From contig NC_081821.1 in the NCBI RefSeq assembly GCF_030704535.1, positions 6,463,001 to 6,527,000 on the forward strand: a stretch of 64,000 nt of DNA, written 5' to 3'. This document shows positions 1-12,100 of the stretch, piece by piece. The stretch's first letter is position 1; every line of letters starts with the position of its first letter. The notes under the pieces were generated by a model that made no database searches, was not told the origin of the DNA, and saw nothing but the letters and a program-made list of their open reading frames with translations. The position numbers and the translations under genes are program-made. Source of the DNA: Vitis vinifera. Taxonomy: Eukaryota > Streptophyta > Magnoliopsida > Vitales > Vitaceae.

Positions 1-342
1 AAATCAATCATTCAACGATGCTCCTATTCACTTAAATGATAGCTGACAGAAATTCCATGGTTAAAATCGATAGCAAGTGTAGAATCAAGCTACTCTTCTA
101 ATCTACAAGCGGTATACAATGCTCAAAATTTCAACTGAAAGTGGTACCAGGAGGCAGGAGGGTGATTTGTAGATGACGAGAACAAATAAATAAATCTTCA
201 AGGTCCCATGCCTTTGGTGACAAAATCTTGATATGGGTTGACATTCTATGTTGTCATTTGCCTATTGTAATAATCTCCAAGGTTTTTGCCTCATCTTTCA
301 ATTCACAGTTCGATTGCTTTTCAGGGTTAGGCATGGAGTTCT
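1..342. other. 3' flank of NPF pseudogene
   Basis: No coding region or named repeat was recognised. The stretch lies downstream of the minus-strand transporter pseudogene and probably holds its former 3' untranslated region. Confidence 0.4.
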
Positions 343-385
343 TCAGCTGCACCTCCCTTCTCTTCTTGCAAACAGTGCTACCAAA

Positions 386-1794
386 TACATAATGGCTAGC
401 GAAGAAAATGAAGTATAGAGAATTACAGTTTCCAGAATAGCAATCATGTGGAAGTAGTAGTCAAGCCTATTTTTGTTAAGGTCATGGCCACCCAACCATG
501 GGGACCAGCCACGGCTCCCAGTAATTGCATGGATAACATTCACAAGTAAGGAGCTTAGATAGCTTGTGATGGATAGACTGAGGTGGAAGACTGCCCCTGC
601 AACAGTTCTCATGCTTTCAGGCATTTGTGTAGTGAAGTATTCCATGACAGCAACTGCAGCAAATGCTTCAGTCAAGCCTGATAAAACAAACTGTGGCAAG
701 AGTATGGCAACACTTACTGGCAAAGTAAAGGAGCCGTCTCTCAAAGCAGAGTGCCGGCGTCTTCCGTCACCAATCCCAGCTGACAACATGCACAATATGG
801 GCACCAAAATGCCTATGGCAATTCTTTGTTGCAATGTTAACCTAAGTCCCTTTCCAAAAAATTTCGCCCTTGAGGATTCCAAATTGAGAGTGAAATCATT
901 GATGCCATTCCTAACCAATCTGGTGGAACCTCAAAACGTCCTATTGATCTGTTTGTTTGAATTGCTTGGAGGATTCCAAAAGTATTATGTTGGTCCATGA
1001 CCACAAAACAAGTGACTCCTGATATCCAAACAGGGAAAATTGCTAGTAAGCATTTCAGTTCTTCCACTTGCTCCACACTACATAGGCTCCAACTATCCTT
1101 GGCCTTACCATGAGTGTCCAATTCACTTGGGTCAACACTGAGAGTTGCCTTATCAAGGTGCTTAAACCTATTGGTACGAGCAAGCTTGGAAGTCCATGGG
1201 CCTGCTTTGTTGCTAGGAGGATCATAGAAGGTATTCTCGCAGTCAAGGCTTGCTCCCAGGAGCTGCAACCACCTTCACCATGTCTACAAAGATGCTCCCT
1301 TAGACCTTCATGCAAATGCAAGTATGGCGGCCGAGCAGGAAAATTATTATGGAGATACGAAGGCAAGCAGTTGGAATGGCAAAGCCTAGTACCCAGTAAC
1401 CCAGCTGACATTGGTCTGAATGTAGACCACAACACTGAGGGCTACCACGAGAGCAAGGATGAATGAGAAGTACCACCAATCGAAGAAGCTTTGGAGTTGT
1501 GCTCTTCCTTTTTCAGTTGTGGGATCAAATTGATCTGCCCCAAAGGCAATGCTGCAGGTCCGGATGCCACCTGCTCCTATGGCTAATAACCCAAGAACTC
1601 CATAAAGCAGGACAAGCTGCCAGGCATAAGGCTGAGGGCAATTCCTTTGCCCATTGCAAGGGAATGGTCTTACTTCAGTTACACCTGCTGTTAGAGTCAT
1701 GGTTCCCATCCCCTACAACATGCAATTCTTCATTTTTTTTAATCTAGGCCAAAAAGTATAATGAAGAAATTTCCATGCATTTCACTATAAAAAT
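386..1794 (-). repeat. Tandem duplication unit, left copy (NPF last exon)
   Basis: Left unit of a direct tandem duplication of about 1.4 kb. It carries intron sequence and nearly the whole last NPF exon, and only this copy keeps the real C-terminal codons (343-390). The junction near 1790-1797 joins intron sequence (the tract ending in CACTATAAAAATA) directly to the C-terminal exon (ACATAATGGCTAGCG), with a short AAATA homology at the break. Confidence 0.85.
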
Positions 1795-3232
1795 ACATAA
1801 TGGCTAGCGAAGAAAATGAAGTATAGAGAATTACAGTTTCCAGAATAGCAATCATGTGGAAGTAGTAGTCAAGCCTATTTTTGTTAAGGTCATGGCCACC
1901 CAACCATGGGGACCAGCCACGGCTCCCAGTAATTGCATGGATAACATTCACAAGTAAGGAGCTTAGATAGCTTGTGATGGATAGGCTGAGGTGGAAGATT
2001 GCCCCTGCAACAGTTCTCATGCTATCAGGCATTTGTGTAGTGAAGTATTCCATGACAGCAACTGCAGCAAATGCTTCAGTCAAGCCTGATAAAATAAACT
2101 GTGGCAAGAGTATGGCAACACTTGTTGGCAAAGTAAAGGAGCCGTCTCTCAAAGCAGAGTGCCGGCGTCTTCCCTCACCAATCCCAGCTAACAACATGCA
2201 CAATATGGGCATCAAAATGCCTATGGCAATTCTTTGTTGCAATCTTAACCTAAGTCCCTTTCCAAAAAATTTCGCGCTTGAGGGATATATATTTGCTCGT
2301 ACATGGTAATCCATATTGAGAGTGAAATCATTGATGCCATTCCTAACCAATCTAGTGGAATCTCAAAACGTCCTATTGATCTGTTTGTTTGAATTGCTTG
2401 GAGGATTCCAAAAGTATTATGTTGGTCCATGACTACAAAACAAGTGACTCCTGATATCCAAACAGGGAAAATTGCTAGCAAGCATTTCAGTTCTTCCACT
2501 TGCTCGATCCACACTACATAGGCTCCAACCATCCTTGGCCTTACCATGAGTGTCCAATTCACTTGGGTCAACACTGAGAGTTGCCTTATCAAGGTGCTTA
2601 AACCTATTGGTACGAGCAAGCTTGGAAGTCCATGGGCCTGCTTTGTTGCTAGGAGGATCATAGAAGGTATGCTCGCAGTCAAGGCTTGCTCTATGCTTGC
2701 TCCCAGCAGCTGCAACCACCTTCACCATGTCTACAAAGATGCTCCCTTAGACCTTCATGCAAATGCAAGTATGGCGGCCGAGCAGGAAAATTATTATGGA
2801 GATACTAAGGCAAGCAGTTGGAATGGCAAAGCCTAGTACCCAGCTGACATTGGTCTGAATGTAGACCACAACACTGAGGGCTACCACGAGAGCAAGGATG
2901 AATGAGAAGTACCACCAATCGAAGAAGCTTTGGAGTTATGCTCTTCCTTTTTCAGTTGTGGGATCAAATTGATCTGCCCCAAAGGCAATGCTGCAGGTCC
3001 GGATGCCACCTGCTCCTATGGCTAATAACCCAAGAACTCCATAAAGCAAGACAAGCTGCCAGGCATAAGGCTGAGGGCAATTCCTTTGCCCATTGCAAGG
3101 GAATGGTCTTACTTCAGTTACACCTGCTGTTAGATTCATGGTTCCCATCCCCTACAACATGCAATTCTTCATTTTTTAAATCTAGGCCAAAAAGTACAAT
3201 GAAGAAATTTCCATGCATTTCACTATAAAAAT
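1795..3232 (-). repeat. Tandem duplication unit, right copy (NPF last exon)
   Basis: Right unit of the same duplication, nearly identical to the left one. It is continuous with the upstream NPF exons, but its C-terminus runs out into intron sequence after AIMYF. Each unit has private frameshifts or stops and both share the TAA after CMKV, so the gene was already damaged when it duplicated. Confidence 0.85.
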
Positions 3233-3790
3233 ATGTGTTTGAAACTACTGAAAACAAAGAATTAGATAATGGGACAGAAAATAGGCAATTTTTCCTATGA
3301 ATTAAAAGAAGAAAATTTCAAGATAACTTGTTTGGTTGGAAAGATAACTATGGATCAATAGAATACCAGAAAAGAGACCATGGAGCCAAGGAGGAGCGTG
3401 TGAAACCTGCCAAGATAAGCATCGGAGACAAATGCACCAGCTAATGAAGAAATATTGGAGGAACCAGACCAATGCTGATCACATTTACTAAAATTATACC
3501 ATCCATGTTGTATTTGGTGCGAAGATACACTGTTAAATTGGCTATTGAACTCGTGGAAGCCGACTTCTCAAAGGACTCATGTGCTTCCATGATGAAATCC
3601 ATCCACACACATCCAAATTACACATCACAAAAATGGAATAGACATGCATACATAAGTTCAAAATGTTGTATTTATCATTACCCAGAATGTATTTTACTGA
3701 TTTCCACCCTCCTGGTGTCTTTTGAGGAGGGGATGGAGGAGGGTGTTCAGGAGGGTCCTCCTCTGCTGAATAAGGATGAATTGCCTCTTC

Positions 3791-4886
3791 CTGGAAGATT
3801 TGGAAATGAATAATTATTCCTGTTCGTTAATATAGAAGAGTTTTATGACACAATTTTCTTTTGGTTTTTGATTTGTGTTTCCTGTGATTGAAGCCAAGGT
3901 AAGTGTGAGTTGAGTTGAGAAGTTGGAGGCCAGGCTAGATGATTGACAAGTGTTAGTTACTATGCCTAATGATTTGTGGGAATCACTAATCCACAGCAAC
4001 TGTTGAAGATTTGGTAAAAGTTGATGGAGTGTGAGTGTGGATGAGCCTATGGCACATCTCATTCGGAGGAATTTGTGTCTCTTCTAATGGATCAAAACCA
4101 CTTTTGGAACATGTTTGGTTGAAGAAAATTTGAAGGAAAATTGCAGGAAAAGAAAATAGAAAGAAAATGTAATGGAAAAACGATGAAAGAAAATAAATTT
4201 TGATTTAACATTAATTAATTATTTTTATATGCTACTTTAAGGTCATTTAACATATTTTAAATTTTATATATAAACATTAAATAATTCAAAAGTATTTAAG
4301 TTTTTAACATTATATTTTATTTTTTTATTAAATCTTTTTTCTAATATAACCAAGTATAAAAAAAAAGGCTCTATTTGGAAAGTATTTTAAAAAACAATTC
4401 TAAAAATTTGTAAAATAAAAATCTAGTTGGAAACTTGAAATATCTTAACTCATTTCTATGTTTTAAATATGTTTAAAAATTATTTTTATTTATAGTACTT
4501 TATTTTTAATTATTCTTCATGTTTATATAATTACTTTTTAAAATATAGTCAAAAAATAATTAAACAGATGTTATTTAAGAAAATAATGTAACTATTTTCT
4601 AATTGTCAAACATAATTTGATAAATAAGTGTCAAATAAGATATTTTGTTTTTCTTAGGATTTTTTTTTTCTTAATACTCTCTATAAACTAAACATAATGT
4701 TAAGGCATTAATTCAAGTAACATGATATCATATATAATGTTAAGGCGTTGATATATATATTCAAAAGAGTAAATAAGGTGGAGTTCAAACCTTGAAGATG
4801 CTCATGAAGATTGAATTTTATTCATCAGATTGGTAGATATAAGCGGGGATTTTGTAAAGAGGAGGACTAAAGCTATTGAATCGAGA
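3791..4886. other. AT-rich intergenic DNA
   Basis: Intergenic DNA upstream of the NPF pseudogene. The missing first NPF exon should lie here but no convincing start was seen. From about 4140 on it is AT-rich with homopolymer runs and no gene. Confidence 0.5.
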
Positions 4887-6334
4887 GAGCTTTGACCCAA
4901 AAGACTACGTTTTAAAAAAAAAATCCATAAAGTACCCCCATTTCTAAAATAATACCCAATCTAATGTGTATGCGTTACATAAATTGCCACGTCATAAAAC
5001 CGTAGTTGGTAACTACGGTTTTATTTTTTAAAAACAGTCAAAACTGTAGTCACCAACTACGGCTTTAACTTTCCTTTAGTTTTTGTGTTTATTTTCATTT
5101 GCATTATATTGTTAACTTTTTTATTATTATTATGAACAAATTATTATATATTTAAATGAAAATATGATAAATTTTAAACTTAAATTGAACTTTTATATAT
5201 ATATATAACACTTACATATAACATCTGACAATCTAAAAAATTGGTTTTAGGTTTAAATTTAAAGTTATGATCATCAACTACTATTTTGACTATTTTTAAA
5301 AAAAAAATCAAAAATCATGATTACTAATTACAGTTTTGTGATGTGAATCCCACATGAATAAAACACATATCACATTGAAAATTATTTTAAGAATAAAATT
5401 ATTTTATGAATTTTCTGTTTTAAAGAAATCATTTTTGCCCAAAACTCCCATTAGAACCCAATAAGAAACATTTTTCTTATTATCAATGAATTTACAAAAA
5501 TATTCTAAAAGCATTTTCATCTATTTTCCAAAACAATTAAACTAAATAGTGAATTGATTGGAAAAACAAAGGTATTTTCTTTCTACAATTCTATATTTTA
5601 AGAAGTGGAAAAACAAATTTTTTTAGGTTGACATTTTAAGTTTAACATTTTAAGTCTTTCTATTCCATTTTGATCCCATTTTGAAAGGAGAAAAATGGAA
5701 AAAAAAATTTATTTTTGTTGTATTTAAGTAATTTTCCGATTATTTACCCACTTGAAGTCATATTATATTTTGTACAAGTGCATAATTGCCTTTAATTTTT
5801 GCACAAAGTTACAAAATAATATAATATTCTTCGTTATGAGCGTATAAAATAGTATATTTATAACTAATTATATTTATATTGAGTGTAGTGTCAAATATTT
5901 TAATAAAATTATCAAAATATATTTTTATATCAAATTAAAGACATCGATTATTTAATTTCATATATTACTATTCTTTAAATAATGAGATCAATTAAAGTTA
6001 AATATTTTTATTACACCACTTACATATTTTTAATCAATATAAAATCAAAATAATATAATATTTTATTTAAAAAATTAAAATTAAATATATATATATTTAT
6101 ATATAAAATTAAAGTTAAAGTCGTAGTTGGTGACTACGGTTTTAAACTTAAAGTTAAAATCATGGTTAGTGATTACGGTTTTGACTGTTTTTAAAAAGTA
6201 AAACCGTAGTTACCAACTACGGTTTTATGACATGACAATTTACGTGGCACAAATACATTAGATTGGACATTATTTTGGAATGGAGGTACTTTATGGATTT
6301 TTTTTTTTAAATATAGTATTTTGGGTTAAAGCTC
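4887..6334. mobile_element. Mutator-like foldback element 1
   Basis: Non-coding 1.45-kb element with inverted terminal repeats of roughly 180 bp, starting GAGCTTTGACCC and ending GGGTTAAAGCTC. It is flanked by 9-bp direct repeats, GAATCGAGA at 4878-4886 and GAATTGAGA at 6335-6343, one mismatch. A 9-bp duplication with long terminal inverted repeats is typical of Mutator-like elements. Each arm contains smaller palindromes of the type CCGTAGTTGGTAACTACGG (about 5001-5026, 5043-5071, 6117-6143, 6207-6232). The interior is AT-rich with no transposase, so it is non-autonomous. Confidence 0.82.
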
Positions 6335-6433
6335 GAATTGAGAACTCCTTTGAAGATTTTTGCACGATTTCTAGGTAATCATAAGAGTTATGGAATGTCG
6401 CCTTGTTTTGCATTACCTCAGGCTTATATAGTA

Positions 6434-7693
6434 GAGTTTTGGGGCAAAATAGCCTTTTCATGTAAAGAAATATCAGCTTTAACCCCTTTACAAAACTTAT
6501 GTTCAAATTAACCCTTTTATTGCCACATAAGAGCCATGTCATAATATTTTTTTTTTTTCAAAATTTAAGTTGAAGTCTCAGTTGTCAATTGAGGCTTCAT
6601 TTTTTAATTGAAGTCTTAGTTACCCACTGAGACTTCAATTATTTTATTTTTTTACTTTAAAATTTAATTAAAAATATTAAAATTTAAATTATTATTGAAT
6701 AAAATATATATATATATATACTTTAATAATAAAAATTTATATATTTAAACTTAAAGATCTAATATCACTTCAATAAAGATAATTTGATAAATATAATAAA
6801 TAAATATTTTGTTTATCAATTAATTAATAATCTTAAAATAATAAAATTATATGACATATAAATAAAATATAAATTTATATAATTTATTTATTTAAGTTAT
6901 ATCACATGTTATATTAGGGAAGAACTTTTTTTTTTTCCATTATATAAATGTTTAATGGGTATTTTTTTTGTGATTTTGATGAAACTACTAAAAATTACAT
7001 TTTATAGTAGACTTTTTCTAATTAATTTCATTAACTAATTTCAAAATGTATCTTCAAGACATATATATTATGTGTACAAATAATAGTTTTTTTTTTACAC
7101 TAAATTATAAACATATGCTTTAAAAATAAAAAATAAAAAATCTATATATGAAAACTTAAGAATATACTATTATTTTAATAAAGATAAATTTGTCAAAATA
7201 CAAATAAATTAATATATTAAAAATAAAACAAATTAAATATCTTAAATTAATAAATTATATAATTTTATATCTTATTTAGATTTCATATAACTTTATTATT
7301 TTAAGATTATTAATTTATTGATAAATAAAATATTCATTTATTATTATATTTATCAATTTATCTTTATTGAAGTAATATTAGATCTTTAAGTTTAAATATA
7401 TAAATTTTTATTATTAAAATATATATTTTTAATTTCAATAATAATTTATAATTTAATATTTTTAATTAAATTTTAAAGTAAAAAAAAAAATTGAAACCTC
7501 AATTGTCAATTAAGGCTTTAGTTAAAAAATGAAGCATCAATTGGCAATTAAAACTTCAACTTAAATTTTGAAGAAAAAAAATTATGACATGACTTCTATG
7601 TGGCAATAAAAGGGTTAATTTGATTTGTAAGAGGGGTAAAACTCATTTTTTTTTTTTTTTTACATAAAAGGGCTATTTTGCCCCCCAAAACTC
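6434..7693. mobile_element. Mutator-like foldback element 2
   Basis: Second non-coding element, 1.26 kb, only about 80 bp from the first. Inverted terminal repeats of about 220 bp start GAGTTTTGGGGCAAAATAG and end with the complement. It is flanked by TATATAGTA (6425-6433) and TATGTAGTA (7694-7702), a 9-bp duplication with one mismatch. The arms hold repeated short palindromes around TTGAGGCTTCA. The GAG...CTC ends and design match element 1, but the arm sequence differs. A short ORF in the left arm is not credible as a gene. Confidence 0.82.
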
Positions 7694-7702
7694 TATGTAG
7701 TA

Positions 7703-8860
7703 GGTGTTCCTTCACTATGGACAGACTTTTTTGCACTTTGTTAGTCTTTCTTTGTAAGATGTTAAAAGTGGTTGAAGATTTCTTTTCAACGTCAAGTAGG
7801 AAAGGTGATTGATTCTGAAAGTCATCTCTTGTAAATGACCTTACTTATAGGTGTGGTAATTTTTAGTATCTTCATGATTTTGTGTCGTCTAGTTATAAAG
7901 ACTTTTTAGAGGCTATCAACTTTGGTATCTCCATCGTGATGTTAGTTAGAGATTAAGTTTTTTAGTTAGATTAAGTGAACGATATCACATTTTTTGCTAA
8001 AGACAATTTTTAAGGTAAGGTAGCTAAACGGTGGTACTTTGAAATGGTCTGTTTTTCGTCCATTTCAAATCTTATGTAATATATGTGATTACAATGATCT
8101 TTCATATTTACACTAATTTTTAAAAAGGATATTTGATAAAGTAATAATTATAAAAATAATTTGGAATTTATAGCCATTCAAAATATATTTTTAAATCTAT
8201 AACAATTTTTTGAAATTCTAATTGGAAAAAGGTTGTCTCTTCCGAATATTATAATTATACATTTTAAAATTATATTTTATAAAAAATAATTTCAACATAA
8301 ATTTTAAAATCTAAAGTCGTTTCAACACAATTTAAAAATTAATTTCAATATAAATTTTAAAATATAAAGTTGTTTCTACTCAATTTTCAGTTTTTTAATT
8401 AAAAAAAAAAAATCACCAACGATATAGCCCTAAATTTCAAACCCAGGACGGCCCAAACACTGCAAAAGGCCAGAAGAACCCACTAAATTTTCGGGCCTGC
8501 TAACATCAAAAGTGGGCCACCTTCAACGATTGAGATGATGAACTCATACACCTCAGATTACATTAGCCTATCCCACACCTCGAAAATGCATTTCCGTGTC
8601 AGAGGGGTGCAGTGCGCCCTCGTCCTTTCAAGTTCAAACAACAACCCAAACAAACCCGCGGATATAAAACAACAAATAAACTCTCTATATAAGATTGACA
8701 CGTATGCTCATTCACCACTACTGCTCATCCGTGGCGAGTATCATATTAACACATACACGAGAGAGTAGTGATATTTCTCTCAATTTCAAATTCCGCTACC
8801 GAACGGCTATGTTTTCTGCACAACCCTCCATTCATGCTTAAATCCTACTTAAAGTTACTG
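7703..8860. other. Intergenic DNA upstream of the receptor kinase
   Basis: AT-rich to about 8400, then more balanced sequence likely to be the promoter and 5' leader of the receptor kinase. No separate gene is supported. Confidence 0.45.
8685..8693 (+). promoter_or_regulatory. Possible TATA box of the receptor kinase gene
   Basis: CTATATAAG lies about 420 bp before the chosen start codon, followed by a leader with CT-rich tracts at 8900-9035. Position and sequence fit a plant TATA box with a long leader. A second TATAAAA-like site lies at about 8663. This is inference without transcript data. Confidence 0.3.
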
Positions 8861-9110
8861 CCTTTTATGGACACTCACCCACACTGCCCAAGAAAATATA
8901 CACACAAAAAGACACTTTCCCTCTCTCTCTAGCCTTGAAATGATTCAAATTCATAATTAAATTTCTAGTTTTCAATTTGTAATCGACCTCTATGATCACA
9001 TTTCCCACCTTCTCTCTCTTTATCTCCACCGTAAGAACCTGAACTGGCTGTACAGTGACTGAATGTGCTCTAAAGGGAACTCCAGCCAGGAACCCCCTCT
9101 TCATCAAAGG

Positions 9111-12100
9111 ATGAAAATGGGGTTGTGGATTTGGTTTTTCTCTGCAATATTGGGAGGAACCCTTTTGGGCCCTTGCTGTCTTGCTCTCTCTGAAGATGGT
9201 AAAGCCCCATTTCGCTTCATCTCTCAATTTGTGTTTTTCTTGAAAGTTACGGTTTTGGCTTAGTCTTCTTTTTGCCCTTTTTTTCTCGTCAGGTGTTACA
9301 TTGTTGGAAATCAAGAGCCGTTTGAATGACAGTAGAAATTTTCTCGGTAACTGGAGGGATTCTGATGAGTTTCCATGTAAATGGACTGGTGTCTCTTGCT
9401 ATCACCATGATCATCGAGTTCGTTCTATGTAGGCCACTCCCTTACTTCATTGCCAGTTCACTTGGTTTTTATATTCTTGTTCTAAACCTTTCCTGTGTTT
9501 TATCTTTTTGGGTTCTTCAGAAACCTACCTTACATGCAACTCGGGGGGATTATATCTCCAAGCATAGGCAAACTCAATAAATTACAAAGACTGTGAGTGA
9601 TAAACCCATCCTTATTCCCTGCTCAAATGCAACAAGGAAATGATGAACTTAGATATTTACAACTATTTTTTTGTTCAAAGCAGGGCACTTCACCAAAACA
9701 GCTTGCATGGGTCTATTCCTAACGAGATTGCCAATTGTGCTGAGCTCAGAGCCCTGTAAGTGAAAACGAGGGTCACTTTTTCTTCTCATTTGAGTAGTGT
9801 GCTCCGAGTGTAAATGAGATGACATGATCTAGTTTGGCACTTATAGGTACTTGAGGGCCAATTATCTTCAAGGAGGCATACCGTCAGACCTTGGAAATCT
9901 TTCATATCTCACTATACTGTAAGGTTTTTTGGTGTTAATTCAATTGTAGTTCTTTGTGTGATTAGAACACAATTATCATTACTAGTATTATTGCTTCACC
10001 TGGATTGCTGGATGTTGGGATTAACTAGAGCTTTTCGTTTTTTTTTTTTGGTTTAGTTTCCTGTAAGGCGATCCGATTTTTTTTGGGTTTTGCTTCTTTT
10101 CTAATACTTGAAATGAAATATAGGGATTTCTCAAGCAATTCATTAAAGGGTGCCATACCATCCTCACTGGGTCGCCTCAAACGGCTGCGCTATTTGTAAG
10201 TTCAAATAGAATTGAGCAATATTGTGATGAATTTTTAAAAATTTGATCCTAGACCAGTTCCAAGGAATCAGATGGTTGCCTAATACCGTATTTGCTGCCA
10301 TTCATCTCAGGAACTTGTCTACAAACTTCCTTTCTGGTGAAATCCCAGATGTTGGAGTCCTAAGCACTTTTGACAACAAGTCGTAAGTAGCATCATTCCA
10401 ACCAATTATACCTCTATAGTTGATGAATTATAGTTGATCAAGTACTTGGTGTCAAGATGTGGATGAATTATAAAGTTCAACTGTCTACCTTTAAATTTCA
10501 TATCTGAATCACATGCAAGTTGTGTTTACGACAAGAACAATGTAATGTTATATTGGGTCATGGAAATTAACTGAGTAATTAAACTGGTGGATACTTTGAA
10601 TGCTGATGTGTGTTTGACATTTAGATGTATCTTCTTAAAATTGTCTTGTCCATTGGAAGTTTCGATCTATGGAATGATGGAATAGCGAGTGCACTGTGTC
10701 AGACTCCATTTTGTATTTAGTTGTTTTAATTGTCTTCCTTTTTGCACAGTTTTATTGGAAATTTGGATTTGTGTGGTCAACAAGTGCACAAGCCATGTCG
10801 GACCTCACTGGGATTCCCTGCAGTGCTGCCCCATGCTGAAAGTGATGAAGCTGCAGGTAAGTTGGATCTTTTGAATTATAATTGGATGAAAAATGGTCCA
10901 GATGCTAATATCCCTTTGAGGGGTTTTTGCAGTCCCTGTTAAACGATCAGCTCATTTCACCAAAGGTGTGTTGATTGGTGCAATGTCTACTATGGCTCTT
11001 GTGCTTGTCATGCTTCTTGCATTCCTCTGGATTTGTTTCTTATCAAAGAAAGAAAGAGCTTCCAGGAAATATACCGAAGTTAAAAAGCAAGTTCATCAAG
11101 AACCAAGTAAGTTAGATACTGTAAGAGTCTGTGTTCTCATTTTGTCTTTTTATTGATGCTAACCTCTTGAATCTTTTGTAGGCACCAAGCTTATTACTTT
11201 CCATGGTGATCTTCCATATCCCTCGTGTGAGATCATAGAGAAGCTGGAAGCTCTTGATGAAGAGGATGTTGTGGGTTCAGGGGGATTTGGTACTGTATAT
11301 CGAATGGTCATGAATGACTGTGGTACATTTGCTGTGAAAAGAATTGATCGGAGTCGTGAAGGATCTGATAAAGTATTTGAGAGGGAGTTGGAGATCTTGG
11401 GTAGCATAAAGCACATAAATCTAGTTAACCTGCGAGGTTACTGCAGGCTTCCCACTTCAAAGCTGCTTATATATGATTATTTGGCTTTGGGCAGCTTAGA
11501 TGATTTTTTGCATGGTATGTTTCATCAGTTAATTGACAAACGGTCTTTACCAGTATACTAAATCATGAATGACCAGATGCATGTGAAAAAAAAAAAGCAT
11601 TGCCTTTTAGCAGCATATAAGAAAACAATTTGATAGTTTTCAAGATCAATATTTGGTTTTTTCTTGCCCTCAGATGAGAATAAGGCCGATTGATAGTTTT
11701 CATAATCAGCACTTGTATGGAAAAAAATGTTCAAAATCAATATTATCCATGATTTAAGAAAATTTTGGCACGAAGAGAGATATATGAAAGCATTTTGTTG
11801 AATTGTTCATTCTGCATCCTCTAATTGATGCTTCCAATGTTGTTTTGGAGGTTATCCTCTATTCCTTTTTGAAAAAACTAAAATTTTTAGAATTGAACCT
11901 TGCAGAATTAGCCTTATTTTATGGTGAAAAGCTTTCTTATTTTTCAATCATTCAAAGGGTATGTTGATGAACAAGTTCTTGAAATGATTCCTAACTTTAT
12001 TCTTGCATGTTTTCCTCAGAACATGGTGGACAAGATGAGCGGTCCCTTAATTGGAGTGCTCGTTTAAACATAGCCCTGGGTTCTGCCCGGGGGTTGGCAT

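Larger units (their letters stand above)
343..3790 (-). pseudogene. NRT1/PTR FAMILY (NPF) transporter pseudogene
   Basis: Decayed member of the NPF proton-coupled nitrate/peptide transporters, plasma-membrane proteins of about 12 helices. Exon-like blocks on the minus strand run 3790-3682 (contains PGGWKSVKYILG), 3583-3367 (HESFEKSAS, NLTVYL, GAFVSDAYLGRF), then one long last exon from 3151 leftwards (GLLAIGAGGIRTC, FGADQFDP, LCSVEQVEELKC, EYFTTQMP, WLGGHDLNKNRLDYYF). The first short exon was not found. Disabling changes: a 1-nt deletion near 3472 just before WSGSSN; a TAA after CMKV in both copies of the duplicated exon; a CAA-to-TAA change at about 2938 in the right copy; a 4-nt insertion near 2510 in the right copy; an 8-nt insertion near 1395 in the left copy; and loss of about 10 codons near 870 in the left copy. 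The family call is firm. Placement in the NPF2 clade is from memory and weaker. Confidence 0.88.

Noticed and set aside
1739-2350. Two separate functional NPF genes in tandem
   Set aside because: The left copy has no N-terminal exons, the right has no C-terminal end, and both have stops and frameshifts.
9063-9110. Upstream in-frame ATG of the receptor kinase
   Set aside because: It would place 16 polar residues before a good signal peptide; the ATG at 9111 gives a normal signal sequence and the expected 604-residue length.
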